Shown piece by piece: positions 23,838 through 33,877 of a stretch of 64,000 bases of DNA. Below the pieces are notes generated by a model, which was not told the DNA's origin, searched no databases, and was given only the letters and a program-made list of their open reading frames with translations. The stretch covers positions 3,039,750 through 3,103,749 of the forward strand of contig NW_017804242.1 of NCBI RefSeq assembly GCF_001625305.1, in the 5' to 3' direction. The translations under genes and the position numbers were made by a program. The first letter of the stretch is position 1. Each line of letters opens with the position of its first letter. The DNA is from Branchiostoma belcheri. Taxonomy: Eukaryota > Chordata > Leptocardii > Amphioxiformes > Branchiostomatidae.

Positions 23838-24689
23838 GCAAAACTGGCACAAGAAAGAAGATAGATGTCTGTGTGTCCTAAATTCATCCTCATCTCTTTG
23901 ATTCCACATTACAAATTATAATATGGTATTACACAGATAATTTTTTTCAAACCCTTATTATTGTCTTCTTATTGTATATCATATCATAAAAGATCTAATG
24001 TCACCAACTTGTCAGCAGGTTTCAAATACATACGAAAATTTACGTGACACTTCTGGGCAGAATAAATAACAATGGCAGTTCTTGGTCCCGTGAACACAAG
24101 AATGATTTCAGTTTGCCCCTCCCCCTAGCTTCCCTCATGTCAACTTCGTGGTAATCGCTTTTCCACCGCCGCAGCTGTTACTAAAGATCCCACCCTTTCT
24201 TGTCTACAAAACTTGACTCTTAACCAGATGTTAATGGCTTCTTTCAGCAAATTAAATCTGTGCAATGCCACGTACTATGGGAAATATGTGGATGTAAACA
24301 AACCGGGGCTGCAAATCTGTCAGTTTACACATCCGTAAAAGTTGCCATTTTCTGCACCTGTCCCTACCAAATACGAGACGACAAGATCACAGTGGTAACG
24401 CCCAGCCATGCAGAAATGTCAATAGCAGTTACCTTCTTGTTCAAAGCCTTCAAAATTTGGCTAAGAAAGCCGAACGGCACCTGATCAAACCCATTCCTGC
24501 TCAGTGTTCCGGTTATTGCACGCCATATTGTTTGAAGTTGCCAGGACACATATCCCAGAATGCAAGCAAATACCACAGCGACCTCTGGCTTTTTGAGTGC
24601 ATTACTGCAGGATTCTGGACCACACAATAACGACCTCTAGCGACTTATGTTCAAAGCGCAGTTTTGAAAGGCAGAGTGCGTGCAATGAT
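23838..24689. other. Intergenic or 5'UTR-intron region between the F-box gene and CDKN3
   Basis: No coding exon seen. A non-coding first exon of the F-box gene is expected here, since the first coding exon begins at an acceptor, but its position cannot be fixed. Confidence 0.45.
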
Positions 24690-24814
24690 ATTTCTGATCA
24701 CTAGGGGGCGCTAAAATAAGTCCAGACAAACCGTGACGTATAGAAAGCTGAGCCAATCACAGACAAGCATGCTGACGCGGAGAAATTTAAAAGGCTCTCC
24801 GAGTTGGTAACAAC
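24690..24814 (+). promoter_or_regulatory. CDKN3 proximal promoter, shared gap with divergent F-box gene
   Basis: The segment holds a CTCF-like motif (24698-24712, TCACTAGGGGGCGCT), a CCAAT box (24753-24757), a GCGG run (24777-24780) and TTTAAA (24786-24791), 25 nt before the CDKN3 ATG. CCAAT followed by a GCGG/TTTAAA pair resembles the CCAAT plus CDE/CHR arrangement of cell-cycle promoters; the spacer between GCGG and TTTAAA is 5 nt where 4 is usual. The transcription start is not determined. The CDKN3 and F-box coding starts are about 1.0 kb apart. Confidence 0.5.
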
Positions 24815-26972
24815 ATGCCGGTGAAACTGGTGAGTTTCTCGAACCTCTTTCTCAGATTTGTCTGCCTTTCTTTGTTGATTGGGACTGATTGATCTTTTCA
24901 GCTCTTGTTTATTTTATTTTGAAGCCGATTGTCACCGCATCAGACGAAGAGATGAGCCAGTTCGACTCGTCTGACTCCGAGGAGGAGGGGCAGCTCCAGA
25001 CGGACCCTGTTCAGGTGGACTGGTGAGATAAAGTTGTCTTGTTCTTCAACAGGACTTGATTGTCTTGAGCCAGTTTGACATTCACTACAAACACTTGCGA
25101 AAGACCAGTTAAATCCCGCCATTTGCTTATAAAAGTCCTGTTAGACGAAAGAAAATGACGGATCACCTGTCGTAAGCTGCATGTGAAGACAAAACAAACA
25201 TAATTTTTTTGGGGGGAAATAGAACAAATTGTGTGTGCCACTAACTCCCGATGAATGGTTAGACAAAAGAATGTAAAATAATACAAGCCTTCCCCAAATC
25301 AACACCAATTTAAACAGTAAACATAATCATTGTTCAGCAGCTGCACTGATTTGTAGCTTTCCTCCTAGCCGTGGCGACTCGGTAACTTTTGTAATGATAA
25401 TACTGGATCCAGCTTTAGGATTACAGAGTCGCCACGGCTACTTTCCTCCATGCAAATTATACAAATTGATCTCTAGTCTGATTTCTTTTTTCACTTCAAG
25501 TGGCTGCCTTCAAGCGTCTTTCTCATATTTTTTCCACCCAGGTTGAGTTTATCCAGTGTTGGTTGTGAGGAAAGCCTGGGGATCTGTGCACTGCCAGGTA
25601 AGACTAAGGGCCACTAAAGACTATATTTTATCAACAAAATTTGAGATACTCAGATAGGCTACCTACATCAGCTGTTTCCTTGTGGTTCCTGTCCTGATAA
25701 CTGGGTAAATGATTATTCACACTGACAGGCACCATGGTTGTAATCACACATTCCAGTTCTCATAGTTACAATGTTGCTAATGCCTTTTATAATATACACC
25801 AATTTTACTGTACTTGTGTTTATTCACAGGTTGCAGATTTAAGGAGACATGGAGAAGTTTGGATGCTGATTTGGGTAAGATACCTGTCACTCCACCTCAA
25901 GTTGATATTTTCCCTGACCTGACATTCTGTTTAAAGTGCCCTTAATACAATATTCATGTCAAACAAAACAATGTTGTATCTCTCTTCACCTTCTCCTCCC
26001 AGAGGACCTGAAGGCTCAGTCCATCCGTGACATTTTTGTCCTGTGCACCCGCGGGGAGCTGCACAAGTACCGCGTGCCGCGCCTGCTGGAGCGATACGAG
26101 GAGGCGGACTTCACCGTACATCACCACCCCTTCCCGGACGGCACTGTGCCCGCCATGGCCGCGTGCGTCAAACTCTTGGACGAGCTCAAACTTTGCTTGT
26201 CTCAGGGGAAGAAAACACTGATACAGTGAGTGTGCACCTATATCAAATGTCCAGTGATGTGTATTTACTTTTCCTTCAGTTCTGCATGAAATACAGGAAT
26301 AGGAATTTTGAAATGATTTTAACTTTTTCAGCTGTTATGGAGGGCTGGGAAGGTCCTGTCTGGGTGAGTTTTTTTCACTCTTCATAGACATATACATCAA
26401 CGTATAAAACTTGCTCCTTTATGACTACAGGTATTACATATATTCCCACATTCACTTCTTTGATGGTTGGATGGTATATATAAAACCTTAAAATTTTTTG
26501 GATGGTGTTTCTTTGATACACACAGACAGTATTTTCTGAAGAATAGAACTGATTCAATGTAACAAACACCCCTGTCTTCCCCTGGCTGCTGATGTCCAGT
26601 TGCAGCTTGTTTGCTGTTGTACCTGGGAGAGAACACAGACCCACAGGCTGCCTTACAGAGAGTACAGCAGGTCAGGGGTCATGGAGCTGTACAGACTGTC
26701 AGGGTGAGTCATGTCATCAGTACATTACATACTTTTAGGTAACCTGAGTTGGATGAAATGTGCAATATTATCTAAAGTCAACATTGGGTAGCTTTGACTG
26801 TAAGACCACTGCGTCAGCTAACCAGCAGTACTGATGATAATGATGTTTCAACATTTTGAATGGATCCTTTGTTTTTCAGCAATACAACTTCCTGAACGAT
26901 TTCCGTAAGAACCTTGAGGAGTACGAGGCCAGTGATGAGGCACAGGCGCAAGGACGGTCCCTGTCCCGCTGA
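24815..26972 (+). CDS. CDKN3: Cyclin-dependent kinase inhibitor 3 (KAP dual-specificity phosphatase)
   Basis: Dual-specificity phosphatase that in vertebrates removes the activating T-loop phosphate from CDK2 after cyclin loss. Eight coding exons: 24815-24829, 24925-25022, 25542-25597, 25830-25874, 26003-26225, 26332-26363, 26600-26703, 26880-26972. All are GT-AG and in phase, giving 221 residues against 212 in human. The order of conserved blocks matches human CDKN3 as I remember it: the acidic N-terminus with FDSSDSEEE, the GICALPGCRFK block, the IFVLCTRGELHKYRVP block, HHHPFPDG, then the P-loop HCYGGLGRSC at residues 146-155 (C-X5-R, catalytic Cys 147), and the C-terminal QYNFLNDFR helix. 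The P-loop codons are split across the junction 26225/26332, which confirms that splice. The start is chosen because exon 1 encodes only five residues (MPVKL) and the frame continues into exon 2. The gene is intact. Confidence 0.95.
25366..25440. mobile_element. 75-bp mini-MITE with 9-bp target duplication in CDKN3 intron 2
   Basis: Arms TAGCCGTGGCGACTCGGTAA and the inverse of TAGCCGTGGCGACTCTGTAA differ at one base in 20. CTTTCCTCC is repeated exactly on both sides (25357-25365 and 25441-25449). Nine-base duplications point to a Mutator-like (MULE) rather than a hAT origin. Confidence 0.8.
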
Positions 26973-27000
26973 ACCAGTCATGGTCATGGGCCGGCAGCTG

Positions 27001-27189
27001 ACCTCCAAGCAGATGAAGGGTAATAATGTTTTATGCATGTCTTTTGTGAGCTTTTCATATGCATTTCTGGTGGTCCTCATTTTTCCCTCTTTGTCTTCTG
27101 TTGAAAAAGGTGGACCACTAGAAAGACGTTTATGAAGCCTGAAAGATGTGCAGATAAACAATGAGCCAAACCAGACATCTGCCTGGAGA
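27001..27189. mobile_element. Copy of the 11401-11688 MITE family in the CDKN3 3'UTR
   Basis: The left end ACCTCCAAGCAGATGAAGGG and the right end CAGACATCTGCCTGGAGA are inverse, and the centre keeps TTTCTGGTGGTCCTC and GGACCACTAGAAAG. It starts 28 nt after the CDKN3 stop codon. Confidence 0.55.
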
Positions 27190-27731
27190 CAACAGGAGGC
27201 TCTACATTATGAACCTGGGAGCATGGCCTCAGCCCTGGCCTGGGAGTGTGTGGATTGTAAATACTAGGATCCAATGGATCCAGAAATCTGGATGGATCTG
27301 CAGTCAGCTATTGAGTGTTCTCATTGAATTAAATTGTAATGATCATGATGAAACTTGAAAAAAATGACGTACACCGTTATACCGGTATATGTATAACTAA
27401 CCAAAGGGGACTGTCCCACCACTGATTTGTCTCCAGAATGGTAGATATCACCGGGCAAAGGTGAAGGTGGCATTGCTGGGTAATAAGCTATTTTTATCAC
27501 TTTATGCTGTACATGACAGACAGGTGCTCCATTCGGGGTCCAATTCAGTCTGACACAAAAGGTACCGGGGGAGGAATGATGAATAGCAGGGATTCCTCTT
27601 TGTCCTTTGATGGGGGAAAGCTGGTCATCTGTTTGCATCAAGGCCTGACACATACTTGAGACCCCAATAAGCCGGAATGATGACAGAACATTGAGAACAC
27701 TGGCGTTGACTGGAGAGCTAGAGCAGTACTG

Positions 27732-27933
27732 TAGCCTCTACCAGGCTTTGGAAGTGGCTGGAAACAGGAAAGAGTAGAAATCGACCAAATAGACAGATGA
27801 CATTCCATGGAAGTTGGTGGACCTGGATGCTGAAAACTGGACTCCTTTGGTGGACCAACTCCCCTGGCATCTTATCCATCCATTTGGTCAATTTCCATTC
27901 TTTCCATCCACTTCCGAAGCCTGGTAGAGGCTA
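27732..27933. mobile_element. 202-bp inverted-repeat element downstream of CDKN3
   Basis: Arms start TAGCCTCTACCAGGCTT and pair for roughly 65 bp. Flanks GCAGTACTG and ACAGTATTG match at 7 of 9 positions. The TAGCC start and 9-bp duplication are like the 25366-25440 element. Confidence 0.6.
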
Positions 27934-29859
27934 ACAGTATTGTACAGTTGGTATTATAATATGTTAACAACCAACAAAGGCATTACGATATGCTCGTGGA
28001 ATTAAATCACATACGTGTATAAAGACTACACATATTTATCCATAGGTTGATATCATGTTGCCAAGATATGATTATTATGTAAATGCTGTTTAGAATTTCA
28101 TAATCTGCATCAAATGCTTATACATGTACAAACTTCTATAGCCATACTTCATGAGTCAACCATAGTTAGGAGTCTCAGTAGCAAGTGCAGCTGTAAGTGT
28201 ATTTTACCACAGAGCTTTATATAGTAGTGTAGTATGTAGAAGCTTCGTTAATTTAGATCTTGCTATACTGAGCCTTGATCTACAGATCTGGTTTGGTACA
28301 CAAGGTGAAGATGCATCAAGACAAAGTACAGAGAGCAGTGCGATAGAATTGATACATATGCTAAATGGTGCAATAACTACAGTCTTATGATTGTATTTCT
28401 GGTGAATTGTTTCCCAATTAGGATATAGTGGGGTTATAAATAAGTAATTTGGGTGTATAGATGTGAAAACTAGTCCATTCTTCAATAATGCTATCTTCTT
28501 AATGTAATATTTTGGTAAATAAAAAGGGGAGAAAAAGACATTCTCTCATGAAGATTGGAGTTATTTCCATGAGTCATGTTCATATACCCAGTGTAACTAA
28601 GCATCCAGGCAAATCCTTGCTGTGCCTTATTTTCACTTTAGATCTGAAGACAATTAAAACAAATGGATCATTTCTCCTCCAAAAAAGCAACATAAAATAG
28701 TGTGGCCAGATATTTGTCTAAAAGTGTTTCATAAAATGTATACTGCAAATCTTCTGTAAAACTTTGAGTGGCCCCGATTGAATACTAGTAATTCCATGCA
28801 TTGATAGTACCCTGGCACTGTGTGCCAGAATCCATGGTGCTAGTCATGTTGCCAGTAATATGAAATGTCTGCATTGGGCTGCCTGTGATAAATGGAGAAG
28901 CCTAGCCTAGCTTGACTCCATTCCACAGCATGCTTTGGCCTTGCAGGGTGCCAAATGCTGTCAATATACCAGGTAGCACATTTCCCATGATGTCTAGGTG
29001 TATTTCTCAAGTTCAAGATATAGACTTTTGTAAGTATTGCTCATGTATTGACAAAGGAATCATCCAACAGGCGTAACAAAATTCCATCACTTTATTTTTT
29101 CATGAAACTGACTCATTATCTTTGCCATTGGCAGTACACAGGAAATCATCTGAAAATACATGGCGGCTATTTTTGCAGGCCACTCTCCACAAGCCTGAAG
29201 CTACAAGTCCTGGTATCTAAATGCCTTGTTTAATGTGAATAAGCATACAGATACAGAAATACGATGTACGTTGTTTGGACCTTCTGTAGTGGGCTTATCC
29301 ACTCATCTAACATGTACGTTTATTATAAGTCAAAAGGGAGAGGATAGAATAGTTTAATCAATGTTTGTTTTCTGACAGAAAACCTACCACTATAGACAAC
29401 ATGTCACACTGTATTATTTAGGGGTTTCTTGATATACAACACATTTTATAAATACATATTTTCCAGATGTACAACTAGTCCATCACCTACTGTCATGTAT
29501 GTAAATTTACAGCCAGATTTCTGCAAAATATGAAGTACATCCTCCCAGCTTTCACTGAAGCCAAGGCAAACTACTAGTGTTAGTTTCTATCTACAAAAGT
29601 ACATAACCACAAGTTTGGTCTGATCTGATATACTAATCTATTCATGTCGAAAATAAAGCATGTGGATATCAGTGTCATTTTACATATTAATCTTCCTATA
29701 TCATATATAAAGATAATGGTTTCTACATACCAGGCAATGTTTCATAATAACCAATTGATCATAGCCACAACATTTTTCCTAATGCTGTACCATCCCAGCT
29801 CTTGTTTAAAGTGACTCCATTGGGACAGAGATATTGCTATTGTCGCATTAAAACCTTTA

Positions 29860-32464
29860 TTATTCCTTCTTCCTTCTCCAGACTGTGCAGTGTGCAACAG
29901 TCCACTGGTTCTTCCGTGCCGTCTCCCTGATGAGGAACGGCATGTCCTTATGTGTGACCAGGTCAAAACTTCCCCCGAGGCTGTTCTGGAGCGTCTGGAA
30001 ACCCTTCACTTCCTTGCCGTCTTTGTCCTTGTAGCCACCAAGCCATGTGCTCTACAAGACATGCAAGAACATTGGTTATTGGGAGGTTTGGCACTACATG
30101 TATTTTTATCTTTTCTTTGGGCCCTTGCCCTTTATCACAGTTTATTAAATAGATATATAATACTGTATGTGCTTTGTTGTTGCAGGGAAAGGTTTCCATG
30201 AACAACACGAAAAAGAAATCCCCTAACATATTGAAAATTTACACTCCCAACGAAGTCTCTGAGATTCTGAGTGTTAGACCATTCTGACATTCCTCTATCC
30301 TAAACAAAGTAGCTGAATGTTTTCAAGGTTTAAGAGGTTTACCTTGGGAGTGAACTCTGCCAGCCATGTGTATGGAGAAGTGATAACCAGCACACCCCCT
30401 GGTGCCACAAGACTCTTCAGTCGGTTCAGGAAGTCAAATGATGTCGGGAGTCTGCAGATGAGGTTTGCAGCCAGAACACAGCCGAACTGTCCCAGGTCCA
30501 GGGGCAGGTTACAGGCATCTCCCTGCTGAAATCTGGTCCTGGTCCGGTCCTGCAGAGATAGACAAAACATCATTGTTCCTTATCATTAGAGATGGAGCAG
30601 GAAGAACAGTTAACATCATCATCAGTCGGCTGCAGTGCAGGGTAACAAACTGTGCTAGTGTTTGGCTCTTGGCGATCTAACAGTTTTACTCTCTTCCCTC
30701 TTGTACAAACATTTTTCTCCTAGTGGTCTGTATCTTGGGTCTTCTTTTTCTCAACATGCAGCATATCCTTGCAGCTTAAGAGTGGAATAAGCTGGATGTT
30801 GTCAGCTGGCTGGATCACAATGGGGCTGGGCAGTTGTTAGGAGGGAGCTAACCTGGGCTGGCCTCCAGGATAGTCCCTTTTAATACAGTATTCTGTAAAA
30901 ACACCTAGCATGATGAAGGTGGAGTCATGTGGATAATCTGGTATACATGCCACAGTGGATATGCTTTGAAACAAATGTTTAGTTGATTTTCAGCCTAAGA
31001 ACACTACCAGTTTAAAAACGAGAATTTCTCCTGTCCTTTAATAGGGAAAACTTGATGCTTTGTAACATATGCATCTATGTGTTGACAGTTGATATTAGAG
31101 AGATTTATGTAGAGTCTTGGAAAGTGGTTTCAAGTTACACATGCAGTAAGGCAAAGTGGTCCACAGTGGAGGTCAACCACTGAATGGAGATAGAATTTCA
31201 ACAGATAAGTGCTCTGACAATGTAACTCACGATTGTTGGATCTACCACAGCCTTGAGCTGGGTCGTGAGGTCCCCTTCGTCCTGCCGGTTATAGTCTATG
31301 GTCCCTGCTACCTTCAGTTGTTCGCAGGCGGCTACAAAGGAATGGCTGAAGTCGATGCCCACCACCTCCCTGTACCGCCGGGCTAGCTCGAAGGACGACC
31401 TGCCAGTGGCACAGCCGATGTCAAGTGCCCGACTGGGGATGTCTGCCTGGAGGGGGGACATGGAAATCTTATATGAAGTTGTGGTACAACAAAGGTTTGC
31501 TACTGCCTGGTATTCCTAACAATAACAATGTGTACATTCCAGCATATCCTGTGGCTGTTCTGTATATCTGGTGCTATCACAGGTGCATGTAGTAAGGCTG
31601 GGAAGGTAAATGACCTTGAACTATCTTCCCCAGGCAGGTAAATGACCTTGAATTATCTCAAGTGGTCGTCAGTCTCAAGTGGTCATCAGTAACTTGACAC
31701 AATTCGTTTGGATACACTTTTGACAGATATGTTCGTCATCAACCTAGCCTGGTATCTATCCCATTAAAGTTCTGATTTAATGTTCATATGTATTAAGAAG
31801 TGAACAGAAAATACAAATAAGCCTAATTCAATACTGAAGCTATTAAGCACACCAAAACCAAAACTTTCCTTGGAGTCGGCATTGATACTTATTCAAACTA
31901 TGCTAGTACTCCATGTCATCACACAATAACGGATTTACTATCATAATCATGATAATGCTTTACAATTACAGGAAAAAATAAACAAACAAATAAATAAACA
32001 GAACTCAATGCTCATTATGGATTAACGTTACTGGGTGAGAGAACTAGGAGTTCACATCTAAAATTCTTAGCTCTACATTTTGAGAAGGAAAAGGAGGCCG
32101 CAAATGGGACTTCTTTGGACCAAATTATAAAATTTGTCAATTTTCAGATGACGCTTACCCCATCCAGCGCATGTGCTAAACATTCCTCTGCACAACGTTT
32201 AGGGAAATTCTCTAGGGCATCTTTCGGGCCAAAGTCGAACTGTAGAACCTCCTCGGGACTTCCGAAATGAAACAGAAGATACTCGTTGAGAAGTTTGGCG
32301 GTCTCGTAGACGTTTTCCTTCTGCGCTTCTCTCTGATGGTGACTTTTGAGGGTCACAAGTTTGTAGGTCGAGTAGGCGGCTATTCCTGACACCACCACAA
32401 AACCTCCCGTGATGAGGTGACTGTGGTGAACCTGTGGTAGGGTGAGCTCTGATATCCAAGACAT
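29860..32464 (-). CDS. SAM-dependent methyltransferase, OvoA C-terminal-like, copy A
   Basis: Class I methyltransferase resembling the C-terminal 4-mercaptohistidine N1-methyltransferase domain of OvoA, which makes ovothiol; the substrate here is unproven. Exons on the minus strand: 32464-32159, 31446-31231, 30549-30343, 30051-29860. All junctions are phase 0, giving 306 residues. A hydrophobic stretch at residues 17-37 ([12 protein letters not shown]) predicts an N-terminal membrane anchor. The family block YLLFHFG follows, then the SAM-binding motif [11 protein letters not shown] at 109-118, acidic D134 at the end of strand 2 (VVGIDFS), [11 protein letters not shown], and a late strand [11 protein letters not shown]. 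The C-terminus is WRRRKKE, with a stop caused by sequence absent from copy B. No sulfoxide-synthase (DinB/FGE) domain precedes it, unlike full OvoA. The call rests on motif memory, so the exact family name is less certain than the fold. Confidence 0.85.
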
Positions 32465-32908
32465 ATTTATGCTCCAACCAGAATTTAAGAATTGGAAAAT
32501 GACTTGCAGAAATACGTGCCGGTAGGCAGGTAGGTACGCCCTCGTGCAAACGTGCTAAGCAATGTGGGTCAGGGGTTAGAGGTCAGTGCGCAGGTTTGCC
32601 ATTCAGTTGTAGCAGCCAAATTAGTCGAAGCGCAAAAATGTCCCGAATGGGCAAAGGCGGCTATTTGGAGATGGTAGCTCTGAAAACTTGACAAAGTCTC
32701 CCGAAAAGAAAAGAATTTCCTCCTGATTCTGATGTGCAAACGAAAATAATTCTATTCCTTCTTCGTATACACAAGGACATTATATCTGTGTATAATGTCC
32801 TTGCTATGGAGGAGTACCGACTTTGCTGCAACACCGGTGAAAGTTACCCTATCAGCTGAGTGGGGAGTTGCAGATAAGATCACAGAGCGGCGCGCCTAGT
32901 CCGTACAC
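32465..32908 (-). promoter_or_regulatory. Upstream region of methyltransferase copy A, including an orphan copy of the GALNT2-side upstream sequence
   Basis: This segment aligns with 36900-37661, the gap between copy B and GALNT2. Shared blocks include the GTGCGCAGG and TTCAGTTGTAGCA strings, ATGTCCCGAAT, GGCTATTTGGAGAT and the run from ACCGACTTTGCTGC to CGCGCCTAGTCCGTACAC. At unit B this run is 171 bp before the GALNT2 ATG; here no GALNT2 exon follows, so it is a detached duplicate. A perfect-arm palindrome (32772-32803) is inserted here but not in unit B. Confidence 0.6.
32772..32803. repeat. Short dispersed palindrome (CAAGGACATTATA family), perfect arms
   Basis: Arms CAAGGACATTATA and TATAATGTCCTTG are exact inverses (13 bp) around TCTGTG. 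The homologous place in unit B (about 37520-37555) lacks it, which suggests insertion into unit A after duplication, or loss from B. Confidence 0.8.
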
Positions 32909-33300
32909 TTTGACAACATAATATTGCATGTCAAACAAGGTGGAAGAGGAAACACTTTTTATTTCAAATTACCCATTTTACGATTTTAAAGAATACACCT
33001 GTTTGATCCTAACTACTCCTCGTTCACAGACAAAAAGAAATTTACTCTCCCCACACATCACCGAAAAACTTCAAAGAGTGGGATCATAGCTTCGGACAAA
33101 TAAGTTGAACCCAATGAGTTAGAATTTAATGTCAAAATTAGACTAGAATAGTCACGTAATAGTCTGTAACAGTTATTGTTATCCGTTGTCCATCCTTTTA
33201 TTTTATTTTCATGTTTGATATCTGCAATTAGCCTCGGGCACAGACAAAGAACATGCAATAAAACTTTTTGTATCCAACGTTAAAACTGCAAATTTCCAAC
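32909..33300. other. Spacer between the two duplication units
   Basis: About 390 bp of AT-rich sequence with no gene, no inverted repeat and no similarity to either unit that I can see. It may contain the left flank of the ancestral unit or later inserted DNA. Confidence 0.4.
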
Positions 33301-33732
33301 GATGTCTAGGTGTATAGTTCAAGACATAGATTTTGTAAGCATTGCTCAACAATTGACAAAGCAAACATCCAACATATCCAATAAAATTGCAGTGCTTTAT
33401 CAGTTTTCCGTGAAAGTGACACAATCGTTGCCAATGATGTCATAACGCTGAGGACATACAAGGGGACTACTGTTTTTTCAGGGCTCTCTCCACAAGCTTG
33501 AAGCTACAAAGTCCTAGTAGCTCAATATCAAGTTGATGCAGGATTTCTGTACAACGTGACGAACCACACAGATACGGAAATTGTGCATTCGATCTTCTGT
33601 AGTTAGCTAGTACATTTATTAGTGGCCATTTGTTTCCATATAAGTCAACAAGGAGTGAAGAGCAGTCCAAAGTGTTTTTTTTTAATGGAAAACCTGTCAC
33701 TATAGACAACAATTTCTATTCATGTCCGTAAT

Positions 33733-33777
33733 GCATACCGGGTATCAGTGTCATCATGACACTGATATCCGGTATAC
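33733..33777. repeat. 45-bp palindrome present only in duplication unit B
   Basis: Arms of 22 bp (GCATACCGGGTATCAGTGTC... and its near-exact inverse) around a single central C; 20 of 22 positions pair. The corresponding place in unit A (near 29660) has only one arm, GGATATCAGTGTCAT, so the second arm arose after the duplication. Confidence 0.7.
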
Positions 33778-33877
33778 TGTCATCTCAAGTATTGATCTTC
33801 TTATATCCTTATGAGGCAATGCTTTATAGATTCCAGGAAATGTTTGATAATAACCAATCATAGCCACAACGCTTTTC

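Larger units (their letters stand above)
26973..28530 (+). other. CDKN3 3' untranslated and downstream region
   Basis: No gene is seen. Candidate polyadenylation signals are ATTAAA at 27328-27333 and AATAAA at 28518-28523; neither can be chosen from sequence alone. A MITE-like copy begins 28 nt after the stop codon (27001-27189) and a second inverted-repeat element lies at 27732-27933. Confidence 0.5.
28989..32908. repeat. Tandem duplication unit A
   Basis: This segment aligns with 33301-37661. Both begin with GATGTCTAGGTGTAT and both end with CGCGCCTAGTCCGTACAC. Each unit contains a complete four-exon methyltransferase gene, its 3' flank and its upstream region. Exons align throughout; introns align only in patches next to exons. 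A spacer of about 390 bp (32909-33300) separates the units. Confidence 0.85.

Noticed and set aside
29856..29861. AATAAA overlapping the stop codon of methyltransferase copy A
   Set aside because: Too close to the stop to be the main signal; an AATAAA on the minus strand at 29091-29096 is more reasonable but also unproven.
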